From positions 3,065,501 to 3,129,500 of the forward strand of contig NC_083510.1 in assembly GCF_032362555.1 (NCBI RefSeq): a stretch of 64,000 nt of DNA, written 5' to 3'. Shown one piece after another: positions 23,201 through 33,845 of this stretch (its first letter is position 1; every line of letters begins with the position of its first letter). The notes under the pieces are model-generated. The model worked only from the letters and a program-made list of their open reading frames with translations, had not been told where the DNA came from and did not search any database. The stretch comes from Amyelois transitella. Taxonomy: Eukaryota > Arthropoda > Insecta > Lepidoptera > Pyralidae. Made by a program: the position numbers and the translations under genes.

Positions 23201-26200
23201 ATTTATTACAACAATTACTTAAAATTATGTTTCATAGCTCTAAGCATTGAAAAAACTTAAACAAAAATAAGTAATTGGCAGCTCGGACTTTTCTTCGGTG
23301 TCTATCGCGCGTGTCGCATAAATATGACCATAGGGATGGGATACAATGCAATGCGCATTTTAAAAACAAAATAACAAACAGTTAAATAATCAGGTATAAT
23401 GCATCATTCAGCATGAAATAAACAGTGTCATACGAAATAAAGTTAAATTTAACATATTATTTTATGTGTTTTTTGTAATTTACTTATCAGTGACAAGTTG
23501 TAACTTGATCAAAATACGATTTGCGACAATAACAAGTATAACTTTAAACATAAGAATTATTAAAACGGTCGCTCCATTCGCTCTCACAAAGAATTAGTCA
23601 AAATAAGTTAGATTTCGGAAATTTTACTAATTTTCACTTAGAGATAAGCTTTCACCTTAAAGATGAATGATTGTGATACAAGAAGGCTGATTTTAAATAA
23701 AAACATCGATACAACGATTACTCCTCCTTATTTATTGTAGGTATTATTTTATCGATTTGTAGCGGCGCGCTAGGGGCACGACAATTGATATTTAGCCAAG
23801 CGCTTAAAAGGTTAATTGAGAAAAAAAAATTGTTAAATTGCTTTTATATTTTGGGATGTAACTGTGAGTAAAGCCATGAGGAAGAAGAATTGGACATGGG
23901 ATACAAAAAAAAAGCAATAATAAAGATTTGTATAAGTGCATAGGCTTAATTATTTTCTTTTATCAAATTATGAAAGAGACCATGAAGTGAGCATATCTTC
24001 TTTTCTCACATCAAATTATGAAAGAAACCTTGAAGTGAGCATATCTTCTTTTCTCACACAAGTACTGTGTGTTACTTTCTTAACAAAAATAGATAGGAAG
24101 CAATATTTACTGCAGTCTTGTTAGACGCCTTCACACGGCAATCAATTTCTAAACACAAATCAGGAGAAAATTAAATAAATAATAAGTATTAACAACAAAA
24201 TTACCTTCTTCCTCCCTCATCACCTGTTCATCAGGCACATATTCCACATTGTAGTTGTTTGCTATCTCAATAAGATACTTCTCAATAAGTATCTTTGGTG
24301 GACTTTGTACAGACATCTTGTGTTTCAGTTTTTCACTTATTGTATTGACATTTTCATTCCTGCATGCGTCCGCATAAATCTTCCCGTACTTTGCAGTAAA
24401 AAGGTCTGATATCACTTTGAGTTCCTGAAACATAAAAAGATTTTTATTTTTTTTTTAAATCAAATCAAAAGGGATCAAAGTTACTCATTTAACACATGAA
24501 AATGTATAATCTGTGAAATTTATAGCTTTATTTTAGGCACAGAGAGACATACATTTTAAAGTCTATCTTTTTCACATCTATATTAAAGATATTGTTCCAT
24601 TCTGCTGTCAGTCAGTATGGTCATTCAGGTGCATATTGTCAATCAAATAAATAGAATTAACTACCTGCACATCAGTATGCATTCTCGGCGCAACCCAAAT
24701 GAGACTGGAAATGGCTTCTGCGAGGCCCTCGTCCAGCTCCTTCATCTGCGTGACCATGCCAAACCTCGCCAGCACCAGGTCGCAGTACATCTCAACTATT
24801 TCCATTGCCTCCACCATGTAGTCCTCTCTGAAATTTTGTTTGGAGTTTAACTTGTTTAAATGCCTTTGTAATGCCTTTTTTTTCTCCGAAGGGGAGATCC
24901 TTTTTACGGACTGCATCCTGGGTCTTTCAGGTCCGGGAGAGTGTGGGACTCCTGGCGTCTAACGTGCCAGCCTACCCACTTAAACTCCTCCGGTGCGCCC
25001 TTTTCACCATATTGAGGATATCATGGGTTCGCATGGCATGTCATGGTAATTCCTGCATACATGAGAGTGTTGGTGGTTGAATTGGTGCCCAGTATAATTT
25101 TGTGATACGCTGATTTGTATGTACATTAGTTTCAATACTAACCAATGTTGTTATGGTTGACTCTCTGACACTCTAATAGAACAGGACCACTCCATCTCTT
25201 TTCCATGAATGTCGTAAAAAGCGACTAAGGGATAAGGTAATAAACTTGGGATTCTTCTTTTAGGTGATGGGCTAGCAACCTGTCGCTCTTTGAGTCTCAA
25301 TTCCATCATTGGGCCATACAGCTGAACATGGCTCATCAGTCTTTTTAAGACTGTTGGCTTTGTCGACCCCATAATATTATAGACATCATTACATGCATTT
25401 ATGTATCATGAACAAATCTGCACAACTGGCTATGTAACCATGATCAATCCAATACAGGTTAGGTTTACCTGCCAAGGTTGTGGTTGTGGAGGTCTGATGG
25501 GAGTTTTCAAATTCAAATTTTTTACTCATTATTGTAGGACACTTCATATCACTTAATAATTGTCTATCTTTTGGTTTTACAACATTGGTTGACATCAAAT
25601 AAATTACTTAAAACTAAATTTACTGCGGCTTCCAAAGGTAAATTCAGGTAATTATCAGTCTTATGAGTGGTTCTTCCGTTTCGTCCTAATCGCCATTCCA
25701 GGTCAAAAGTCGTTATGAATATTGTAATTAACCATATTTTTTTTATTGAATAAGGTAGGACGTACTTTTATCTTAAATATCCATCATATATATCAGGTTT
25801 AAACCTCATAACAAAAAAAATTTTAGAACAAAAACATGTATTTTTTTCATTCCTCTCCTTGTTCAAATGGACCCTCAGAACGTTGTGACACACTTTTGTT
25901 GACTTTCCTAGGAGAAAAGTACATATTTTTTTTTCTTATATACAAATGTATTCACTGACTATTATAAACCTGCAATACAGTATTTTTTATAAGTGTTTAA
26001 TATGGAAAGAATTGTCTTCAAAGTTTTGTCAACCCAAAAACTACATTGCCTTCCACAAAAATATATATACATTAAAATTTTTATGCACGTACAATACTAT
26101 CTATTTCTTGCCAAACAAAAGACGCTCCCGCGCACCTCAGGCCGTCGATACAAGTCGTCAAGAGAGGTCGCACGCTGCCCGGACAAAATATTTTTAGGAT

Positions 26201-29200
26201 TTAATTTCTGAAAACAGCGTTTGTCACGAGTAAGTAAACATTACTTTCCGTAGATTTTGTATGTGAGTGTAGACGTAAAAAAATAATTTTAACTTTTGGT
26301 AGTTAGCATACTGTAGGGTCTAGTTATCAATTAATTATGAATATCTAGCCTTTATTAATTCATGAGTAAATTCAGGAAATCTGCTCAAACTTCATTTCTT
26401 TCCGTATAATTCCCTTCCGTTCCCTCCAATTTTTTAAAGGAGGGTAATGAATCACTTTGGATTGTAATGATTTTTTTTAAATGTAAAATTAATATGTACC
26501 TACCTATGTCTCTTTGTTAATTTTTTCCTATTACCTATTTTGATTATATCGAATTATAACTTGTGTAAGTATATGTCAGTATTATTGAAGTAACTTAAAA
26601 TTAAATCTGTACATTTTGTAACCTACCTAAGTACTTAGGTAGGCTTCGAAAGAAGACAGACAGCTGTCTGTTCGCAATAAACTGAAAAACTACTGAATGA
26701 ACGGAATAGGTAGGTACCTAATTAATAAAGAAGGTTTCGTGAAATATTCGGTTATTTTGCTTAGTTTTGTTTTTTAGATACATCTGCAATAATGTCGAAG
26801 CCGAAGAAACTGGCAACCAAAAAAAAAATAGCTAAAGACAGATTGCGAAAGAAGGTAAAATACGCAGAAATCAAGGCGGATCCTGAAAAATACAAATTAG
26901 AGAAGGAGAAACAAAAGAGGAAATTCCTTGTAAAAAAAGAAAAGAAACAAGTCCTAAGTATAACAGAGATGACGGCACGACAAAGGAGCAAAGGCGAAGA
27001 TGGCGAAAAAACTCCAAAAAATATTTAAATAAGGTGAAAGAGCAGAAAATATTGCAAATAATTATAATAGACAACTCTCCGCCCAGTAATAAAACTGAGG
27101 AATTTATAAACATCCAGAACCTACAATACGCGACCCTCTTATGTTACAAGAAGAATCCACATCAAGCCAAAGTACATCGAAGTCACATTTAGTGCATCAA
27201 AAAACTAGTATTTCAAGCGCAATGAGAAAATTGCGATACATATCTAAAAAAGCAATAACAATCTTACAGAATGAATTTGATAAACTAAAAAAATGAGAAA
27301 GCGCTTTTAAGAAGACATTTATTTATAGAGCAGATGTTAAAAAAGATAAGATTCAAGAAAAGAAAGTAGATGAAGTCATAAAAAACATAAATAATGAGAA
27401 GGTACAAGAAGTGATAAAGAAGCTTTTGTTGAATGAAACAGTTTGTCGAGGAGTATCAGAAAAACACAAAAGCCTTCCGAAAAAAGAGGAAAGAGGAGCT
27501 TTTACGGGATATAATTGATAATTCGAGGCTCAAAAAGTATGGGATATTGTCAAATATTACTTTTGCTATGAGAAATTAACTGAAAAAAAAAAATTCGAGA
27601 TAATAAAACTGCGAAACTAAAACAAAGTGTTGAAAATTTTCTACAAGAAGATGAAAACAGTCAAATGGCGCCAGGAAAAAACGAATTTATTAAAAAAGGT
27701 GCATTAAAAAAACAAAAAAGATATTTAACCGATAATATGAAAAATTTACATGCGAAGTTTTGTAAGAAATGGGGCCATATACATTACTCAGTATTCTGCA
27801 AATATAGACCATTCTGGATAATTCAACCTTCATCAAAAAGAGACACGTGCCAATGCAAGCTGCACTCTAACATTGAACTTATTATTAAATTTTTAAAGAA
27901 AGCTAATATAATCACAGAAAATTCTTTAGAGGTTTTGAACAATTTATGTTGTAGTGTGTACCTACGAAAGAAATTGTTTAGAGAGAAAGTGCAAAATCTG
28001 CAAAAATAAAGTCACGACTTACCAGGAATTTGACAATCGGAAAACTATTATTTATCATGAATGGATTTTTGAGAAGCAAGACTACGTAGGAAAAGATGAA
28101 AAAAAAAAACAAGAGAGTTACATTAAAAAAGAAAAAGGAAGATTTACCACCTAATGTCATTATTAAGTTCGAAACTCTACTGGCAGTTTTCTTCAAGCGG
28201 GTTTTAAATATAACAATGCAATATTCCGCTATTAAGAATCTGCAACGTGATTTATCTCCTAGTGAAGTCATATGCCATATAGACTTCATATAAAGAAGAA
28301 ATACAAAGTTTTCATTTCGGTGGAAGCCGCCAACAAATCTCTTTGCATACAGGAGTATTATATTTTTATGATCAGGAAACCAAAGTACCTAGTAATTCAT
28401 AAATCTTTTTGTACAATAAGCGAAAATATAATGCACGATGCTTCTGCTATATGGGCACACTTACAACCAGTTTTGAACATGGCCCAAGAGTTAGTCCCAA
28501 TTATATCGGTAAAATTTTAAATAGAATGCAAAGTTTTCTAGAGTATAAAATATTTTTTTAAGGAGAGGTCAGGGCAAGTCTAAGAATTTTGGATGGCTGC
28601 TAATTAGCGATGATGAATCAAACAAAATGATGAATTAGCGATGATGAATACCCGCATCACAAATTTTGCAACGTTTGAATGAGCCGGAAGAATTTAGAAG
28701 AGGGCAATTTGTGTTTAAAAATTTACTAAATATTAATTTTAAATAAGTAAAAATGACTGATTGTAACTTTGATTAGGCTGATTACTAATTTAATTCTTGA
28801 GAGTTCCTACTTATTGTTTATAATGTTAACTAATCCGTTACATTTTATTAACATTTTTAATGTATGGGAATGAAAGTTGGGTATGGCAAAAGTAGCACGA
28901 AAGCAGAATAAATGCAGTGGAAATGAGAGCGTTAAGGAGTATGATGGGTGGAAATTGAGTGACCGGATAAGGAACAGCGTGATAAAGCAATGTTGTGATG
29001 TGAAAGAAGATGTAGTTACAGGAATAGAAAAGGGAATGTTAAGATGATTTGGTCATGAGGAGAGAGAGAGATCATTCTGATTATTCATTACTTTCCATAC
29101 GAAATCATTACACTCCCTTCATATTTAATTTTATTTCATTACCTTCCAAATTCAATCATTAACTTTCGTCCTTATTTCATTACCTTCCGTGGGTTCATTA

Positions 29201-29850
29201 CATTCCAGCTATTTTCTTGACAATGAAAGCTTTTTCATGAAGGCCTTTACTGATAATCTATACTTGAAAGGTACCCGAATGATTATATGTAACTGTTTTT
29301 AAAAATCGATTAAAAAAAAAACTTTCTTCAAAATCGTTGAGATTTGAACGAAACGGAAGAATCACTCTTATAATAAGCCTTCTCACAAGTTGTTTCGTGT
29401 AAGAACCTGAATAGCATTAGGATTAAGATGCAGGATGGTCAAATACTTTTACTAGGTCAGTGCACCGGACTTTGATCAGTATTTCATATAATTTATCATC
29501 AATCATAATCAAGAAAGTGGCGCGTACTCTCTTGTATACTGTAATGAAGTACAGTGGTATGTGTTTGTTTACGACATTGCTCAATTTCCTACTCATTTTA
29601 AAGAGACTGGAACGCCATTGTCAACACTGTCTTTTAGTTTAAAACTATCCAACGGGATAAAAACTCACCTAATTATGTGTTCCACGCGAATCTTTGCCCG
29701 TTCACTTTTACCAGCAGCAATATATTCGGCAATTTCCTTCCTTGCTTTTTGAGCCAATTCTGTTTTCTTCTTCTCTAACAACTTGAGACGGTTTATGGAT
29801 AACCTCAGATGAGTCTTGAGTTTGGTATAATTAGGATTTGTGGAAAACAT
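20222..29850 (-). CDS. IST1: IST1 homologue, ESCRT-III-associated factor, complete
   Basis: Seven exons on the minus strand: 29669-29850, 24665-24827, 24205-24424, 22817-22944, 22249-22380, 21315-21365, 20222-20446. They give 366 aa plus TAA (human about 364), all phases consistent. The start MFSTNPNYTKLKTHLRLSIN is the expected N-terminus. Residues ~1-190 are the helical Ist1/ESCRT-III core (REDYMVEAMEIVEMYCDLVL; PPKILIEKYLIEIANNYNVE). The middle is a Pro/Gly-rich linker. The end has the MIT-interacting motifs: ELPSVPSDLL (MIM2-like) and EDLNRRFEELKKKT (MIM1), which in the family bind VPS4, LIP5 and spastin. Role by family: regulation of VPS4 and membrane scission in endosomal sorting and abscission. 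Exon 6 (51 nt) was recognised from LPPAYDS, matching PPPSYES of human IST1. Intron 1 is 4.8 kb and repeat-laden; intron 3 holds a MITE. Confidence 0.95.
23042..23815. mobile_element. piggyBac-type MITE in IST1 intron 3
   Basis: TTAA at 23042-23045 and 23812-23815 flank a 766 bp element. Its ends are inverted repeats: CCTTTTAACCGCGCG on the left and CCTTTTAAGCGCTTGG read from the right. Further in, GTGCCCCTACCGC (left) is mirrored by GTGCCCCTAGCGC (right), giving subterminal inverted repeats. A TTAA target duplication with ends starting CCTTT is the piggyBac signature. No transposase frame is present. A perfect 16 bp palindrome GTCGCATATATGCGAC lies at 23061-23076. Confidence 0.8.
23963..24058. 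repeat. Two-copy 48 bp tandem repeat in IST1 intron 3
   Basis: The unit beginning TCAAATTATGAAAGA and containing GAAGTGAGCATATCTTC occurs at 23963 and again at 24011 with two or three differences. Confidence 0.8.
24880..25505 (+). repeat. Repeat B copy split by a nested repeat A copy, IST1 intron 1
   Basis: Repeat B blocks (TGTACATTAGTTTCAATACT; then AACCATGATCAATCCAATA and GCCAAGGTTGTGG) lie on both sides of a repeat A copy at 25176-25408. That copy has GGACCACTCCATCTC, GGGATTCTTCTTTTAGG, and GCTGAACATGGC. The A copy is therefore the younger insertion. The first ~100 bp may belong to another LINE fragment. Confidence 0.6.
25515..25650 (+). repeat. Dispersed repeat C, copy 2
   Basis: It shares ACATTGGTTGACATCAAA, TTACTTAAAACTAAATTTAC and TGCGGCTTCCAA with 53935-54160. 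It abuts the repeat B copy to its left. Confidence 0.6.
26792..28515 (+). pseudogene. Broken transposon-derived gene, antisense within IST1 intron 1
   Basis: Frames on the plus strand can be followed from an ATG at 26792 (MSKPKKLATKKKIAK) to about 28515, but are interrupted by several stops and frame changes, the first near 26970-26990 and others throughout. Recognisable blocks in order: a Lys/Arg-rich N-terminus, SAMRKLRYISKKAI, TDNMKNLHAKFC, RDTCQCKLHSNIE, and finally a frame reading EIQSFHFGGSRQQISLHTGV. I recall this last block from multi-copy proteins of Hydra, aphids and other invertebrates that behave like transposable-element proteins; I cannot name the transposase superfamily. Length, strand opposite to the host gene and heavy decay argue for a dead insertion, not an IST1 exon. 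Sequence flanks at about 26393-26470 and 29085-29210 share inverted GGTAATGA-type motifs that could be its old ends. Confidence 0.7.
28860..29062 (+). repeat. Decayed LINE fragment (C-terminal region of family 1), IST1 intron 1
   Basis: With frame repairs it reads NAVEMRALRSMMGGN, then SDRIRNSVI, CDVKEDVVT and IEKGMLR-FGH. Phrases of this kind are usual near the C-terminus of non-LTR retrotransposon polyproteins. The same block recurs at 30265-30500. Confidence 0.6.
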
Positions 29851-30129
29851 TTTGATTTTTCTTAATTTCTACAAATGATTGTAAGAATTAAAGATTTTCT
29901 CATAGAAAAAGATTTTTGTTTTGAGTGTGAATCAAATCAAAAGGATGATTCATTCAATGAAAACCCCACTGCCCCGCCAAACTGTCAATGTCACACAATA
30001 TGACATTGATGAATAAACTAAATTCCTTTTCATTTTTGGTCTTTCATCATTGATCATATGACATATTCTCCTACTACTTAATAAAATCAAAGACCCGAAG
30101 TCGTCGCTAGGTATATAATGTCTCCTTAG

Positions 30130-30205
30130 AAACCTGAAGGAAAAACCAATTCATCTCTTTCTCGTAGATATCGTAAAAGGCAACTAAAGGAATAAGCTGC
30201 GATAT
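30130..30205 (+). repeat. Dispersed repeat A, fragment
   Basis: Only the 5' block is left, with CATCTCTTTCTCGTAG and ATCGTAAAAGGCAACTAA. Confidence 0.45.
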
Positions 30206-30689
30206 TTTATGTTTTAATATATTCATTCCGTCCTTCGTCGTACCAACACGTCGTCTACACTAATTACCCTTATGTTTGGGATCAAGAGTTGGGTATGGCA
30301 AAAACAAAATTATTGAGTGAACGTAGTTGAAATGAGAGCTTTAAGAAGTAGGTATGTTTGTTGTTAGTTTAAAAGATCGAATTAGAAATATCGATGTAAG
30401 AGAAATGTTGAAAGAGGATGTTGTGACCAAAATTGAGAAGAATGTGTTGTGTGTGAATGGTTTGGACATGACGAGAGAATGGATGAGGACAGACTGACGA
30501 AAGGAATTTATAAGGCAGAGCTGACTGTAAAAGTAGGACAAGGCCGGACAACGGCCTCTTCGAACTTTCAAGGACCAAATTTCGAATGTATTAAAAAAGG
30601 AAGATGTTAGGAGTAGGTACTCGTAATCGTCGAATATGCATGAAAAGAGTTATGAGTGTGGAGGAAGCGGGAGAGGTCTGTAAGGATCC

Positions 30690-31668
30690 TATACTCTATT
30701 CGTCGAAACAAGTTAGTAGCGCGCTTTCTCTATCACTCAACACCATACAAACGACAAAGACAAAACATCATGTTCAAGGTCAGTGGGCCGAAACGAAATC
30801 TCAGAAAAGTAAGCGCGCGGGCACATTGCGCTTCTTCGAGCTCGCTTAGCGTTTGTCCGCGGTTATGTCTGTCATATTATTACTGATAAATTAAATATTG
30901 TTACCGAATGATGATATGCGTGTGACACGCTATATACATTCTTAATACATTGAATTTACGTAATTGTACAGGTTGTTCATGTCTTATAGAAAAATAAACA
31001 ATTGTCATTCAAACTAGTCTTTAATATCACAAGAATTTATACAACATTATTATATATATGTATACATTTAAACTTACTCACTATCCGCCGTATCACTGCT
31101 ACTACTATTTCCTACATTTATTACTAATTGTTCTACCATAATTTCTACGTTTTTGTCCATTTTATTCATGTTGGGCTCTACTATATCTCTCACATGTTTA
31201 ATACAATTTTTCCATTTGAGAGAGTCAATTTTTTCAATCGCGTTTTTTAACACAATTTTCAATTCTGCCATTTTAAACGTTTTCATATTTGAAGCTACAT
31301 TTCCTTTGATTTGAGCCCAAATTAGCTCTATCGGATTTAATTCGCAGTGATACGGCGGAAGACGTAGAACAGTTTTGTTTTGGGCTTTTGCCATTTCATC
31401 CACCACTCGGGCGTCGTATCTATTTCTATGGTTTTTTACAATATTTAATAATTCTCGTTTTAACATATCGTCTTCAAACCTAATATTTTTTTCTTTTAAT
31501 GAAAATATAGATCGGTGAGCACGTCAGCACAGTACGGATTGCACAAGCAGACTAAAAAGTACTCGTATTGTGTACACTGCCTTAGCGCTTATCACTGACC
31601 AATTACTGACGAGGAATTGTGGGAGAGAGACGGTGCTCTACTAACTTGTTTCGACGAATAGAGTATAG
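30690..31668 (-). mobile_element. Tc1/mariner-like element with deleted transposase
   Basis: The ends are near-perfect inverted repeats of at least 28 bp: 30691-30718 starts TACTCTATTCGTCGAAACA, and the reverse complement of 31639-31668 starts the same way. Both are flanked by TA, and removing the element restores a known LINE sequence, so the TA duplication is convincing. The interior holds a 130-codon minus-strand ORF (31074-31466) with LRLPPYHCELNPIELIWAQI, the block carrying the third catalytic acidic residue of the IS630/Tc1/mariner DDE/D domain. The N-terminal half with the DNA-binding region and first two aspartates is missing. The element is ~979 bp and cannot mobilise itself. Confidence 0.85.
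31074..31466 (-). pseudogene. C-terminal fragment of Tc1/mariner-superfamily transposase
   Basis: The 130 residues contain PPYHCELNPIELIW followed by a helical tail and a Ser/Asp-rich end (SSSSDTADSE). Full-length relatives run to about 340 residues or more, so over half is lost. It begins at an internal Met (MLKRELLNIV) and upstream sequence is not in frame with the missing catalytic part. Confidence 0.8.
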
Positions 31669-31734
31669 CAAGTGGAAATGTATGTATGTATGTCTTTCAT
31701 CGTATGTCGTGCTTTCGGCACTTGCGAATAGAAA

Positions 31735-31800
31735 GAACCATTCCATTTATTTTCCTCAGATGTCGTAAAAGGAGACTACGGGGATAATCATAGTGTGTGC
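31735..31800 (+). repeat. Dispersed repeat A, fragment
   Basis: The block GATGTCGTAAAAGGAGACTA survives. Nothing else of the repeat is recognisable. Confidence 0.4.
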
Positions 31801-33845
31801 TTAACTGAGAGCTATATCTCATGACGCGCCTATTGTAGAAGTAGCCTGTTTAACTCGGGTGTGTGGTTAAATAATAGACATACTAGGGTTGATTTGTTAT
31901 AGAAAAACACGATTTGTACAAAATTTAACATTTTATTTTTTAATGTACTCACAATTACTCATTAAGAACCTATTTATAAAGTTTGTAGCTTCTAAGAAAT
32001 GAGTCGCCATTATGAGTTTGATTTTACATTTCATACAAATATATTTTTTCCATGTCCTTATACCTAATGTAATAAGTAGTTAGGGCCTTGTTTCTTGGTT
32101 GCAATAATAAATTTAACGTTGGTAGTACATAATATACTTAACAGCTAATTTGTGATAATTTCATGGCCATGGCACTTTGATTTGGTCAACGAAAGCAGAT
32201 TAATCTGTGAAGGAATCTTTTGTTTTGGAAAACGATGATATAGTAACTAATTTACTAAACAATAGGTTTAAATAGGTACTGATTATAAGCCGTAAAAATC
32301 TTGCTAACTAAAAATATTCACTGCTGACGTCACTACAAAATAGTACAGGTGAAGTTTTATTTGAACGAACAGCATGTTTAGACGACGGAACCGAGTTCGT
32401 TTCCATAAAAACGTATAAAAATGAAAAAAATAATTTTTCCATACTAAGACGATCATTACATTGAATCGATGACATAGTCCAAGATAGAGAAGTATAAACA
32501 ATAATTGATTATACTTGATCGAAGATCAAGAAATTAATTTACCAAAAGACTGGTCGTTTCTGTTTAATTATGGAAGAGGCTCATTAAGTTTTAATTTAGA
32601 CGACGAAGAGAGATCAAGAAGAGGTTAAGCAGGTGAGACACCACAACGTTTTCCAACTAGGTAGGTACCTACAATATGTATAGCTGCAACAGAGAAAATT
32701 TACAATTTGATTATAAATATTTAAAAAAGAAATAACTTTCTTCTCATTTTCGTTACAAAATTTTTTTTTTGTAATTTGTACATTAAGAATATTTTGAAGG
32801 TACTTCTATATTTTATGTGCGTTTGTTTAGATATGACAAAGTGATACCTACGCGAATATTCGTAGAATTTTCAGACAAATAATTAATGAGATTCAAAAGT
32901 CAGTCTATAACGATGAAACTTTCTGAATGAAATACACATAGCAAATAATAACATAATAATAATAACGATATTTAATAGTTATTTCCAAATGTTCCACATG
33001 TGAAACTCGCACAGGTATGATAATTGATAATCCTTCAATGATGTAATAACTCTCTAGAAGAAATATTTGAATTTTACAGGGAAGAACGAGAGAACAAAAG
33101 ATCGTAAGTAATAATTGTTCTGTTATTTTATCGCAATGGCAAATACGATAGAAAATACCGATTATCAAAAAGTTTATTGTTTTGATTATAATAAACCGCA
33201 GCAATTTCAATGTGTCAACTATGTAATGATTTTAGGCGTTTTAATTTTTACTTAAACATTTGTTTATAGACGGATCGTTTTCACGATTTATATCGTCCTT
33301 ATAGCATTACTCAGAAGTTAATTTGCTAGCTAGATTTATAAAATATTATCGTTTTTTGAATTGACAAATCACATCTCTTGTCTCTTGATTTATGTGCCCT
33401 TGGCAAAAATATCATTATTATGGTACATTACATTATTTATACGAATATATCGACATAATCATGGCAATTCTTATTCTTAAACTAACATTATATTACGTCA
33501 CTTTAAATGTGAATTAGTAAAAAAAATATGACTCAATGGTGATCAAATTCACCAAAGATAGCTTAGGTCGGAGAAAGTGAACTGTAAAGAAAATAATAAA
33601 AAATATTAAATTTCTCAAGCTAAGCTCGCTTAGATCTTATTTTATGTGAACTATTACGTGATAATTATTGTCACAGTAATCAACAAGGTTTATCTGAAAA
33701 TTACAAGTATTTACAAGTGTATAAAATAATACTAATAAAAACAGCATGAGATCAACAAAACTTAATAAATAATACTGATACACAAAATACATACAATGAA
33801 GTTGGTTTTGTAAATATCAACTAGTGAAGTATATATTCTAAACAT

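Larger units (their letters stand above)
30265..31692 (+). repeat. LINE family 1 remnant, interrupted by a DNA transposon
   Basis: 30265-30688 reads, with repairs, through SWVWQK-type, VEMRALRS, DRIRNI, EMLKEDVVTKIEKN and RMDEDRLTK, then KGKMLGVGTRNRRICMKRV and VEEAGEVC. The LINE resumes after the insertion at about 31671 with GCAAGTGGAAATGTATGTA, exactly where uninterrupted copies (8690-8822, 48465-48612) have CGTGGCAAGTGGAA. Confidence 0.65.
29851..33845. other. Intergenic region between IST1 (5' side) and dispatched (3' side)
   Basis: It contains repeat A fragments (30130-30205 and 31735-31800), the nested LINE plus Tc1/mariner cluster (30265-31692), and about 2 kb of AT-rich sequence (31900-33800) in which I see no exon or recognised repeat. 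The IST1 promoter should lie just right of 29850. Confidence 0.5.

Noticed and set aside
26761..27113. Minus-strand ORFs opposite the start of the dead transposon gene
   Set aside because: They mirror Lys/Arg-rich sense codons as Phe/Leu-rich frames; no independent support.
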